Source: a virus
DNA: 37,206 nucleotides
Virus record (IMG/VR): IMGVR_UViG_3300031269_000041
Coordinates: 1-37,206 of that record
Reading direction: 5' to 3' (one strand)
Shown here: one piece after another, positions 1 through 6,882 of the stretch
Layout of the letters: every line of letters starts with the position of its first letter
How positions within the stretch are numbered: position 1 is the first letter of the stretch
Position numbers and translations under genes: made by a program
Notes under the pieces: generated by a model
Seen by the model: only the letters and a program-made list of their open reading frames with translations
What the model was told of the DNA's origin: nothing
Database searches by the model: none

Positions 1-263
1 ATTGAGGGTAAGTGCATCAAGACCAATGATCCACTCATCAAGCCTCAAGATATGATTTCAGGAGTTATCACATGGATGAACTAAGAGAAAAAATATGCCT
101 TAGCCTTTGTGACCTAACTGGGGTTGCGAGCAACCCATGGAGAAATACGCATAGGGTTATCTGTGCTGATATTCAAAGCGGCAATAATGTTGTTTTGGAT
201 GAACTTAGCACCCTGCTTCATGGGGGGGGATCATCTTGATGTCGATGTTATCATCGCCCAACC
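1..263. repeat. Left copy of terminal overlap (contig closes on itself)
   Basis: These bases match 36944-37206 at a constant offset of 36943. Two places differ: the two central bases of a short palindrome (GA at 128-130 here, TC in the right copy) and a G run at 222-229 that is 8 G here and 7 G on the right. The overlap carries the end of the 607-aa gene (to 84) and the start of the methyltransferase gene (from 72). Reading the genome as circular or circularly permuted joins the early operon without a break. Confidence 0.95.
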
Positions 264-678
264 TCCATGCACTCACTTTGCCCTGTCTGGGGCTAGATGG
301 TGGGAGGGCAAGGGGGAGGAGGCTATCCTTGAGGGTCTTCAGGTTGTTGACGCTTGCTTTAGGATAGCGTTCATATGCAAACCAAGGGTGTTCATGCTGG
401 AGCAACCAGTGGGTAGGCTGATTAGATGGATAGGCCAGCCAAGGATGAGGGCTCACCCTTGGGAGTTTGCTGGTTACGCTGATGACCCTTCCTCAGAAGG
501 CTACACTAAGAAAACATGCATATTTGGAGAGTTCAATATTCCAGATAAAAAACCATGGGAAGGTATTATAGACAGGAAGAAAATACACTATGCGTCCCCT
601 GGAAAGTCCAGAAGAAACATAAGATCAGCGGCTCCACAAGGAATGTGGAGAGCTTTGCACCAATCAAACAAAGGATAA
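72..678 (+). CDS. Short cytosine-C5 DNA methyltransferase (frameshifted in this copy)
   Basis: The ATG at 72 overlaps the end of the 607-aa gene (stop 82-84). Read with the 7-G version seen at the right end of the contig, the frame runs unbroken to 678 and gives about 201 aa. Visible motifs are a motif I-like CDLTG near residues 13-17, the catalytic motif IV PPC at 64-66 followed by THFALSG, and an LEQPVGRL segment resembling the ENV/LEN-P-GRL region. In this family the PPC cysteine attacks cytosine C6 for methyl transfer from S-adenosylmethionine. The protein is about half the usual length and shows no clear target-recognition domain. In this copy the eighth G at 222-229 shifts the frame, so only codons after it continue to 678. 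It is followed after 6 bases by the Sak4-like gene. It may protect phage DNA from host restriction (inference). Confidence 0.75.
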
Positions 679-684
679 AAGATC

Positions 685-1401
685 ATGGCTTTTAATTTCA
701 AGATAACGACAACAAAGCAAGCGGCTCAACACCAGGGGATCAAGGTGTGTGTCTATGGAGGGGCTGGAGCTGGGAAAACCAGACTGTGCGCAACATGCAC
801 ACCAGAAGACCACAGCAAGACACTCATCATCAGCGCTGAGAGCGGGCTCCTCTCCTTGAGGGGAGTTGAGATCCCAGTGGTCCAGGTGAGCAAATTTGCT
901 GAGCTGGAGGAGGTCTATCAGTTCCTCAAGGCTGGAGAGCATAGGTTTGAGTGGGTGTGTCTGGACTCCATCAGTGAAATTGCTGAGCAATGCCTCAAGC
1001 ATTACAAGGAGCTTCATGGTGATGGGGCTAATGGATGGGCAATATATGGATCACTGTTCAGCGAGATGGATAGCATCCTCAAGCGCTTCAGGGATCTTCC
1101 TATGAACGTCTACATGAGCGCGAAGATGGAGCGAGACAAGTCTGATGATGGGACGCTCCTTTACTTGCCCATGATGCCTGGGAACAAGCTCACAGCTCAG
1201 CTCCCATTCCTCTTTGATGAGATGTTCTGTCTCCACTCATTCAGTGAGACCACTGATGATGGTGTTGTGATCCACAGGAGGTTCCAGACCTTCAGGGATC
1301 TCAAGTATGAGTGCAAGGATAGGTCTGGGGCTCTTGACCCCTGGGAGGATGCTTCCCTCTCCCACATTGCCAACAAGATCAACTCCCACCTGGAGGGGTG
1401 A
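685..1401 (+). CDS. Sak4-type RecA-like ATPase (AAA_24), single-strand annealing
   Basis: The protein has 238 aa. A Walker A motif GGAGAGKT is at about residues 25-32, a Walker B-like WVCLDS at 90-95, and a conserved YMSAKMERDK segment near 150 is typical of the phage nucleotide-binding AAA_24 family. Members such as Sak4 are single-strand annealing recombinases that act with an SSB and an exonuclease, and both kinds of gene follow here. The ribosome site is AAAGGAT, 9 bases before the ATG. The stop overlaps the next ATG by one base (TGATG). The annealing role is inferred from family and context. A purely regulatory ATPase is the alternative. Confidence 0.8.
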   Translation: MAFNFKITTTKQAAQHQGIKVCVYGGAGAGKTRLCATCTPEDHSKTLIISAESGLLSLRGVEIPVVQVSKFAELEEVYQFLKAGEHRFEWVCLDSISEIAEQCLKHYKELHGDGANGWAIYGSLFSEMDSILKRFRDLPMNVYMSAKMERDKSDDGTLLYLPMMPGNKLTAQLPFLFDEMFCLHSFSETTDDGVVIHRRFQTFRDLKYECKDRSGALDPWEDASLSHIANKINSHLEG

Positions 1402-1583
1402 TGCACTGGATAGCATCCATGATTTTTGCTCCCATCTTCATCCCCTTCCTTGCCGCTGAAAGGGCTGTAAGGATGGTGAAGATGAGATTCAATAGGGACA
1501 ACCGCTGTCCTTTCTGTGAAGCCCCTCAAGGGGATGATACATGCTCAGCTTGCTCCACTGGAGCCGCTGGCCAAACGACTTAA
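1401..1583 (+). CDS. Small membrane protein with zinc-ribbon tail
   Basis: This 60-aa protein has not been recognised. An N-terminal hydrophobic stretch (residues 2-18, rich in I, F, A) is followed by a basic linker and a four-cysteine knuckle CPFC-N8-CSAC in the last 25 residues, typical of a small zinc ribbon. The ATG at 1401 overlaps the previous stop by one base, so it is translationally coupled to the Sak4-like gene; an in-frame GTG at 1398 is possible but less likely. Conserved knuckles and tight coupling suggest a real gene. Function is unknown. Confidence 0.6.
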   Translation: MHWIASMIFAPIFIPFLAAERAVRMVKMRFNRDNRCPFCEAPQGDDTCSACSTGAAGQTT

Positions 1584-1639
1584 ATAGAGTTCCTAAACCG
1601 ATCCCTTCACATGGTGTGATAAGGATCAAAACACAAACA

Positions 1640-1656
1640 TTGCCGCTCAGCGGCAA
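1640..1656. promoter_or_regulatory. Perfect 8-bp dyad just upstream of the SSB-like gene RBS
   Basis: TTGCCGCT-C-AGCGGCAA is a perfect dyad with a one-base centre. It lies immediately before the AAAGGAT ribosome site of the DUF669 gene. As RNA it would form a compact hairpin ending 2 bases before the Shine-Dalgarno sequence. As DNA it could be an operator. No T tract follows, so it is not an intrinsic terminator. Confidence 0.5.
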
Positions 1657-1669
1657 AGGATAAAACGCA

Positions 1670-2152
1670 ATGGCTAGACTCAACAAACCAATCAACTCCA
1701 GCGATCAAGACGACTCAAACGACTTCAGCCCCATCCCCCCAGGTTGGTACAACGTGGAGATCAATGAGGCTGAAATCAAAACATCCAGCTCAGGTGATTA
1801 TGATGCTGTGAACGTCACATTTAGGATCATCGGTCCGACAAATGGAGGCAGGTTGATCTGGAACTGGTTCAACTATGACAGTGCAAAAGTCCCAGAGGAG
1901 CGACGTGGGGACAGGATGAAAAAGGCTATCCAGATTGGGCGCTCAGAACTCAACCGTATGTGTAGAGCCGCTGGACTTCAGGGGGAACTTGAAGACACTG
2001 ATGATTTGCTCAACCGCACACTTCAGTTGAAGATTGCGATTGACAAGAAAGACTCTGATAGAAACGCGGTTAAGGGATACAAGGCTGTTGATGGTGAGAA
2101 CAATGAGGGACCATCCAACACCAAGCCCGCTGGAGCACCTCCATGGATGTGA
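1670..2152 (+). CDS. DUF669-type single-stranded DNA-binding protein
   Basis: The protein has 160 aa. The start resembles DUF669 proteins: an acidic, Ser-rich N-terminus, then PIPPGWYNVEI and a beta-rich core with VTFRIIGP and GRLIWNWFN, followed by a helical part containing ELNRMCRAAGL. DUF669 members accompany phage recombinases and act as SSB-like proteins. The tail ends in GAPPWM, similar in style to the protein-docking C-terminal tips of SSBs. The ribosome site CAAAGGATAAAA is the same as that of the Sak4-like gene. A transcription terminator follows at 2189-2234. Family assignment is fairly firm; DNA binding is inferred. Confidence 0.75.
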   Translation: MARLNKPINSSDQDDSNDFSPIPPGWYNVEINEAEIKTSSSGDYDAVNVTFRIIGPTNGGRLIWNWFNYDSAKVPEERRGDRMKKAIQIGRSELNRMCRAAGLQGELEDTDDLLNRTLQLKIAIDKKDSDRNAVKGYKAVDGENNEGPSNTKPAGAPPWM

Positions 2153-2188
2153 TCCACTGAGCATGAGCACTGAGCCGTAAACTTTAAC

Positions 2189-2234
2189 AGCGCGCTGGAG
2201 ATGAGCCCTGAGCCGTTCCAGCGCGCTTTCTTTT
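2189..2234 (+). terminator. Intrinsic terminator after the SSB-like gene
   Basis: An 11-bp stem (AGCGCGCTGGA at 2189-2199 with TCCAGCGCGCT at 2217-2227) is followed by TTCTTTTG. The position directly after the DUF669 stop suggests partial termination inside the early operon, giving more SSB-like protein than downstream nuclease and helicase. Confidence 0.8.
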
Positions 2235-2245
2235 GAGATACAGAC

Positions 2246-3460
2246 ATGACGAAACTAAACTTAGACACAACGGTTAAAAGGATCTTCAAATCCTATGAGG
2301 TCAATAGGAAGGACTGGAGGAGGGATCACCTGGGAGCCTCCATCATTGGCAAGGCTTGCGAGCGCGCTACATGGTACGCCTTCAGGTGGGCTCATAAGCC
2401 TAATTTCCCAGGGAGGATATTGAGGATGTTCAACACTGGTGAGAGGGAGGAGGAGCGCCTCACATCAGACCTCATCAGCATTGGTCTCATGGTGCATGAG
2501 GTTGATGAAAGCACGGGTGAGCAATTCAAGGTTGTGGGACTTGATGGACACCTGGGAGGCTCCATGGATGGAGCGGCAAAGGGCTTTGTTGAGGCTCCTG
2601 ATTCATGGCATGTGCTGGAGTACAAAACATCAAGCGACTTTGCATTTAAGCGCCTGGACAAGCTGGGTTGCCTTGGCGCAAAACCTGAGCACTATTATCA
2701 GATGATGGTTTACATGGGGGGGGCTGGACTCAAGAGAGCCGCTTACCTTGTGCGCAATAAAAACACAGATGATCTTTACCTTGAGTTCATCAAGTTCAAT
2801 GCGGGTGAATACAACAAGATCATGGAGAGGGCAAAGAGGATCATACAGGCTGAAAACCCACCTGAGCGAGTGGGTGAGCACATCTCAAAAATGCCTTGCA
2901 AGTGGTGCAACTACAATGATCTTTGTCTGGGTTATCGTAAGAAAAAACCAACCATGACACTCCCTGAGTTCAATTGCAGGACTTGCGCTCACAGTGAGCC
3001 CATCTTGATTGATCCAGACCAAAAGCCCACAGTCTCCATGAGGACTAATTTTGAGAGCAAGGGTGGACCATGGGCTTGTCATGCCATGGGGAGGGACATG
3101 ACACCTGAAAGGCAACGCTCAGGGTGTGAGCTTCATCTGTTCCATCCACACCTCCTGGAGCCGTTGAACACTGTTGATGGTGAGTGGTCTGAGCATCACA
3201 TCAATGGGATTCAAATGAGTGTTTCATACACCAAAGATGAAGGCTCCACATTCAACCTCATCAACCACATCTCCACAGATGAGGGCAAGGCGCGCTTGAG
3301 GGTGATAGGGTCAAGGCTGGAGATGTCCCAGGGCTTGTCTGAGGATGAGGCAAACACCATCATGGGTGGGTGGATTGTGGGAACCAGTGAGGAGCTTGCT
3401 GGGAGGGTAATAAGCCTTGACGGGGATCAGCCTATCATCATCAGTGGGGATGAGGAATGA
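2246..3460 (+). CDS. PD-(D/E)XK exonuclease, Cas4/RecB-like, with zinc-binding tail
   Basis: The protein has 404 aa. The nuclease core shows GLDGHLGGSMDG (residues 98-109, metal-binding D108) and the LEYKT motif (E125, K127), with helix glutamates EREEER at 66-71. One cysteine (C38) and a distal CKWC-N5-C set near 217-226 match the four-cysteine Fe-S arrangement of Cas4/AddB nucleases. A second cysteine cluster (CRTC, WAC, GCELH, about 243-300) forms a zinc-binding region often attached to phage exonucleases of this type. It would resect double-strand ends for the Sak4 annealing protein. An 8-G run lies at 2715-2722 without disrupting the frame. It overlaps the CsrA gene by 4 bases. Confidence 0.8.
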   Translation: MTKLNLDTTVKRIFKSYEVNRKDWRRDHLGASIIGKACERATWYAFRWAHKPNFPGRILRMFNTGEREEERLTSDLISIGLMVHEVDESTGEQFKVVGLDGHLGGSMDGAAKGFVEAPDSWHVLEYKTSSDFAFKRLDKLGCLGAKPEHYYQMMVYMGGAGLKRAAYLVRNKNTDDLYLEFIKFNAGEYNKIMERAKRIIQAENPPERVGEHISKMPCKWCNYNDLCLGYRKKKPTMTLPEFNCRTCAHSEPILIDPDQKPTVSMRTNFESKGGPWACHAMGRDMTPERQRSGCELHLFHPHLLEPLNTVDGEWSEHHINGIQMSVSYTKDEGSTFNLINHISTDEGKARLRVIGSRLEMSQGLSEDEANTIMGGWIVGTSEELAGRVISLDGDQPIIISGDEE

Positions 3461-3639
3461 GTGGACAAGGGCTCACAATCACCAGGAAAGAAGATGAACA
3501 GATCATTCTCATTCTCCCCAGTGGGGAGGAGGTGATCATCACACTTGTTGAGGCTCACAGGAGCAACGCACGAATAAGGATCAAGGCTCCCCAGGATGTT
3601 GAGATCATAAGGCCAGATTACCAAGGAGGTACACAGTGA
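3457..3639 (+). CDS. csrA: Phage-encoded CsrA-family RNA-binding regulator
   Basis: The protein has 60 aa, the size of bacterial CsrA. It aligns by eye along its whole length: LTITRK (6-11) with the CsrA start LILTRR, EEVIITLVEA with strand 2/3, and ARIRIKAPQDVEIIRPD (38-54) with the hallmark VRIGVNAPKEVSVHREE. R10 and R52 correspond to the RNA-binding R6 and R44 of E. coli CsrA. A two-residue Pro-Ser insertion sits in the first hairpin. CsrA dimers bind ANGGA motifs, usually at ribosome sites, and block translation or alter mRNA stability. Its ATG overlaps the exonuclease stop and its own end overlaps the helicase GTG. It could reprogram host carbon metabolism or tune phage mRNAs (inference). 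Confidence 0.85.
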   Translation: MSGQGLTITRKEDEQIILILPSGEEVIITLVEAHRSNARIRIKAPQDVEIIRPDYQGGTQ

Positions 3640-5123
3640 AGATCAGGACGCAAGATGAGTATTGGGTGGGTGTCCCATTCCCCCCTAGAAATTGGCAAGA
3701 TGAGGCATTACACACAGTGATCCAGGCTATCCAGCCTGGAAACAGACCTATCGTTAGGGCTGTGACTGGAGCTGGTAAAAGCTACTTTCTCAGTGAGGTC
3801 TCCAGGTGTTTCATCCCCTCCAGGATGGAGAGGGTGATCATCACTACACCCACAGTGAAACTGGTTGATCAGCTCCACGCAACCCTCACAAAACACCTGG
3901 GGAGGGGAAGGGTTGGAAGGTTCTACACGAAAGCAAAGGACACGAGACAACCATACATTGTATGTTGCATCCCCAGTGCTGTGAGCCTTGCTGAGGAGCT
4001 TCACAAGCAAGGTGTGAGCGTTGCCTTGTGGATTGCTGATGAGGCTCACAGGACTGAAACTGGAACCATGCTGGACGCTGAGGAGGCTATGGGTCCTGAT
4101 AGGGCTGTGGGCTTCACTGCTACACCATTCAGAAGTGATCCTGGTGAGGCTCTCTCACTGTGGGATGAGATTGTCTGGAACTATGGACCCGCTGAAGCGA
4201 TCAGGGATGGTGTGGTTGTACCCTGGGAGCTGAGGTTCTGGACTGGAGCTGAGGATCTTGACATTGATGAGGTGTGCGCTCAGATGATCGCTGGAGCCGT
4301 CCAGCGCGCTGAGGGGCCAGGCGTTGTGAACGCCATCACCATCCATGATGCTGAGGAGTTCTCAACCCTCCTGGGAGGATATGGGGTGAGAGCTGAGCCC
4401 ATCCACTCAAAGCTCCATGAGAAGGAACAGGAGCGGCTCATCAAGATGCTTGAGGGAGGCAAGATTGATTGCCTTGTTCATGTCTCATTGCTCCAGGAGG
4501 GAGTTGATTTTCCCTGGTTGATGTGGCTGTGTTTGAGGCGTCCTGTGAAATCAAGGGTGAGGTTCATTCAGGAGGTTGGAAGGGTCTTGAGATCATACAA
4601 GGATAAGCTCAAGGCAATCATCTATGATCCTCATGATCTATTTGCATCCTTCAGACTCGACTACAACGCAATCCTTTCAGGTGATGTGGATGAGAATGAT
4701 GTTCCTGTTGAAGCTATGATGAGGGAGGTGAGCGTCTATGTTGATGAGCTGTTCTCAGCTCCCCTCCAGCGCCTTGAGGCAAGACCAAGGTTCATGGGCT
4801 CAGTGAGCGCATACCTGAGACAGCTATCAGTTGCTTTTGATGCTGCTGGACGCACTGAGAGAGCAACCTCAACACACTGGAGAAAGGACAAGGCGACTGA
4901 TCGCCAAGTAAAGGCAATCTGGCGCATGAAGTTTGTGCTGAAGATGAATCACTCTCAGACCATCCCTGATGGTCACAGGATGGCGCTTGCTGTGGCTGTG
5001 GAGAGGAGGGAGGAGCTTACAAAAGGTGAGGCTGGAGACCTCCTCAATGTGCTCAAGTCCCTCCAGGGAGATCCATCATGGCCAGACCTTTGCAGCATCA
5101 TGGTGAGCGCTCAGGTTGCATAA
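3636..5123 (+). CDS. Superfamily 2 DNA helicase (DEAH)
   Basis: The protein has 495 aa and a GTG start at 3636, chosen because a perfect AAGGAGGT lies 7 bases upstream; the start overlaps the CsrA stop. Helicase motifs appear in order: RNWQDEAL (Q-motif-like, 18-25), Walker A TGAGKS (44-49), Ia ITTPT (69-73), DEAH (135-138), TATPFR (161-166) and motif VI QEVGRVLRS with the arginine finger near 315. A C-terminal 100-residue region with TDRQVKAIWRM is common in phage helicases of this family. It would unwind or remodel DNA during phage replication or recombination. It is the last gene of the rightward operon. Confidence 0.88.
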   Translation: MKIRTQDEYWVGVPFPPRNWQDEALHTVIQAIQPGNRPIVRAVTGAGKSYFLSEVSRCFIPSRMERVIITTPTVKLVDQLHATLTKHLGRGRVGRFYTKAKDTRQPYIVCCIPSAVSLAEELHKQGVSVALWIADEAHRTETGTMLDAEEAMGPDRAVGFTATPFRSDPGEALSLWDEIVWNYGPAEAIRDGVVVPWELRFWTGAEDLDIDEVCAQMIAGAVQRAEGPGVVNAITIHDAEEFSTLLGGYGVRAEPIHSKLHEKEQERLIKMLEGGKIDCLVHVSLLQEGVDFPWLMWLCLRRPVKSRVRFIQEVGRVLRSYKDKLKAIIYDPHDLFASFRLDYNAILSGDVDENDVPVEAMMREVSVYVDELFSAPLQRLEARPRFMGSVSAYLRQLSVAFDAAGRTERATSTHWRKDKATDRQVKAIWRMKFVLKMNHSQTIPDGHRMALAVAVERREELTKGEAGDLLNVLKSLQGDPSWPDLCSIMVSAQVA

Positions 5124-5126
5124 AAG

Positions 5127-5173
5127 AACAGCCCTCCCATCCCAAGATAAATCAAGGGTGAGGAGGGCTGTTT
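5127..5173. terminator. Convergent-end hairpin terminator
   Basis: AACAGCCCTCC (5127-5137) pairs with GGAGGGCTGTT (5162-5172), an 11-bp perfect stem. On the plus strand it is followed by TTTCCC; on the minus strand by TTCTTTTA. It sits between the last rightward gene and the last leftward gene, so it can stop transcription from both sides. Bases 5174-5196 hold nothing else visible. Confidence 0.8.
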
Positions 5174-5196
5174 CCCAGTGGAGAGGGAGGCATACT

Positions 5197-5712
5197 TTAA
5201 CCTGAAGGTGAATATAAGAGCAACCTCAACGCGAGCACGATACCCAGCGTAAGTCCAGCTCCCAATCCAGCGTATACCCAGCGTTGTCTCTGTAATGACT
5301 TTACATCCTCCCTGAACTCCTTGAGTTCAAGGGACTTTTTTTTGCTGTCCTCCTTGTACACCTTTGCCGCGTCCCTCCATTGATCGCGCTCATTTCGATA
5401 GCGATCAACCCAGCCCCCCATTGTGTCCACCTTGCCCTCACACCTGTATTGATCAGCGCGTGAGTCTTTGGACTCCTTGAGGAGGTCTCCCCACAGTATC
5501 GCTTGAGCCTTACACTTTGATGCTGTGGTCTTTTTGACGCACGTTTTAGCCTCCCCGCAAACTGTGGGCTTACTTGTCTTCTGTTGGTCTGGTTTGGTCT
5601 GTGCGCTCAAAGTGGTTGTCAAGCCACAAGCCAAGATCATCACCATCCCCATCATGAGCGACATGATCAGCAATCTTGGATTTAGTTTCAACTTCAGTGA
5701 TGTTGTCTCCAT
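5197..5712 (-). CDS. Candidate unimolecular spanin (u-spanin-like lipoprotein)
   Basis: The protein has 171 aa. The start at 5712 is chosen because AGGGAG lies 6 bases upstream (a second ATG is at 5715). A short basic N-terminus and hydrophobic run lead to a lipobox I-L-A-C with the lipidated cysteine at about residue 29. The middle is charged and coiled-coil-like (RNERDQWRDAAKVYKED and the following KEFREDVKSLQR). A C-terminal membrane segment (about 145-167, YAGLGAGLTLGIVLAL) ends in a short tail. A lipid anchor for the outer membrane plus a C-terminal inner-membrane anchor is the u-spanin design of phage T1 gp11, which fuses the two membranes at lysis. The gene starts 143 bases inside the preceding gene in another frame. 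Confidence 0.6.
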   Translation of the reverse strand: METTSLKLKLNPRLLIMSLMMGMVMILACGLTTTLSAQTKPDQQKTSKPTVCGEAKTCVKKTTASKCKAQAILWGDLLKESKDSRADQYRCEGKVDTMGGWVDRYRNERDQWRDAAKVYKEDSKKKSLELKEFREDVKSLQRQRWVYAGLGAGLTLGIVLALRLLLYSPSG

Positions 5713-5992
5713 CATCAGCTCCCTTGTGTGGTGTGTGTGTTGTGTTGATTGGTTCTGGGCGCTCAGGGCTCCCAGGAGGCTCCTCAGCGTGTTTGCTTTT
5801 TGTGTCCCTTGCCCTGAGACCAATGAGCCCAAGGAGGAGCCCCAGGAGCCCCAGGATGATTGGGATGACTGATGATCCATCTATCATCTCCCTCCAGTCT
5901 GGACGCACCATCAGAATCACAGCTCCTATGATGAGGGTGAGGGATATTGATATGAGTGCTATGGGGATGTTTTCAGGTGATAGAGGATTCAT
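5570..5992 (-). CDS. Two-span membrane protein, holin candidate
   Basis: The protein has 140 aa from the ATG at 5992, which has an AGGAGG-type site directly upstream; an upstream in-frame start at 6037 lacks this. Two membrane segments (about 10-29 and 42-59, the second very Leu/Gly-rich, LGLLGLLLGLIGL) are followed by an 80-residue acidic, His-rich soluble tail. The small size, two spans and place in the lysis block fit a holin or holin regulator. It overlaps the previous gene by 20 bases and the u-spanin-like gene by 143 bases. The dual-coding 5570-5712 segment encodes the hydrophilic tail here, suggesting the tail is under weaker constraint. Confidence 0.5.
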   Translation of the reverse strand: MNPLSPENIPIALISISLTLIIGAVILMVRPDWREMIDGSSVIPIILGLLGLLLGLIGLRARDTKSKHAEEPPGSPERPEPINTTHTPHKGADDGDNITEVETKSKIADHVAHDGDGDDLGLWLDNHFERTDQTRPTEDK

Positions 5993-6485
5993 CCTCCTCC
6001 TCCTTTTCTTCGGGTGTAGGGAAGGGAGGCAGCTCATCTATGTCTGATATTGCCGCAAGACCATCAAGATCAGCAACGATTGTATCAAGCTCATTGATCA
6101 CATCAACAAAATGAAGTTCAGCAACCTCCTCCCTTCCAGCCTCCTTTAGGATCAGATATGTGGTGAGCCTCACCTTGAGTGAGACAACCTGAGTCTTAAA
6201 GGACTCGATTGAGAGGAGTATTTTGTTTTGCCTCAGCGCTCTTTTCTGTTCTCTCTTTTCGAGTCTTTTGATCCTTGCCTTTTGAGTGCTCACATCCTTG
6301 ATTAATGTTGAAAGATTCCCCTGGACAAGCGCTGTGTATATCTCATCCATGTTCTTTTTATCTACTGAGTGAACCTCATCTTTTTTGTTTCTTCTGATCA
6401 CCCACTGAGCGCTCAGACCTATAAGGATTGTACCTATAGATCCAATGATTGCCGCTCCCCCTGGTCCCACTATAGGATCACTCAT
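5973..6485 (-). CDS. Single-span membrane protein with coiled coil
   Basis: The protein has 170 aa. One membrane segment (about 10-29, AAIIGSIGTILIGLSAQWVI) is followed directly by RRNKK, so by the positive-inside rule the rest is probably cytoplasmic. A strongly charged coiled coil (about 60-95, with KARIKRLEKREQKRALRQ) and an acidic EEKEEEDE tail follow. The topology argues against a classical i-spanin. The ATG overlaps the previous stop by 8 bases. It lies in the lysis block, but no function is assigned. Confidence 0.5.
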   Translation of the reverse strand: MSDPIVGPGGAAIIGSIGTILIGLSAQWVIRRNKKDEVHSVDKKNMDEIYTALVQGNLSTLIKDVSTQKARIKRLEKREQKRALRQNKILLSIESFKTQVVSLKVRLTTYLILKEAGREEVAELHFVDVINELDTIVADLDGLAAISDIDELPPFPTPEEKEEEDESSIT

Positions 6486-6882
6486 GATCCCTCCCTGGGA
6501 GGTTGTTGAACTCCCAGTAATAGCGAATAGATGAGATCATGGTTGAGGCAAACATGATGCTATAAGTGTATATGCCAGTGTTCATCAGACTGAAGCTAAA
6601 CTCATCCTGTTCCAGCACTGAGACAAGGAAAAAGCAAGCTATCCCAGCCCATCCAGAAGCGGTCACAACTCCAGCCCATAAGACCATCCCAGGAGGGAGG
6701 GCTTTTGAGCAAAGCATTACACCAATGAGCCCTACAACCGCAAAGAATGAGCCCCACACAAAGTTCCCCCCAGTCTCAACCATGAGCTTGTATGAGGTGT
6801 TCATTGGCTGGAACACCAGCACCCACAACCCCCATCCCATCAGGAGCCTTGCTGTGAGCCTTATAAGCAATGCGTGCCTCAT
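6478..6882 (-). CDS. Four-span membrane protein of the lysis block
   Basis: The protein has 134 aa from the ATG at 6882, which overlaps the previous stop by one base (TGATG). Four hydrophobic segments are visible: LLMGWGLWVLVF near 14-25, FVWGSFFAVVGLIGVM near 42-57, MVLWAGVVTASGWAGIACFFLVSV near 67-90, and IYTYSIMFASTMISSI near 104-120. No known domain is recognised. A pore or accessory lysis protein is plausible from context only. Confidence 0.5.
   Translation of the reverse strand: MRHALLIRLTARLLMGWGLWVLVFQPMNTSYKLMVETGGNFVWGSFFAVVGLIGVMLCSKALPPGMVLWAGVVTASGWAGIACFFLVSVLEQDEFSFSLMNTGIYTYSIMFASTMISSIRYYWEFNNLPGRDHE

Noticed and set aside
121-136. The short palindrome as a hairpin telomere or protelomerase site
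   Set aside because: The sequence continues on both sides in both copies, the dyad is only 7 bp, and no protelomerase gene is present.
2715-2722. The 8-G run in the exonuclease gene as a phase-variation tract
   Set aside because: Only one version is present and the frame is intact, so there is no evidence of length change here.
5713-5880. Upstream extension of the u-spanin-like gene
   Set aside because: The extra 56 residues are a Ser/Gln-rich shadow of the holin-like gene and would bury the lipoprotein signal peptide.
5973-6485. The coiled-coil membrane protein as an Rz-type i-spanin
   Set aside because: The basic residues directly after the membrane segment suggest that the coiled coil is cytoplasmic, the wrong side for a spanin.
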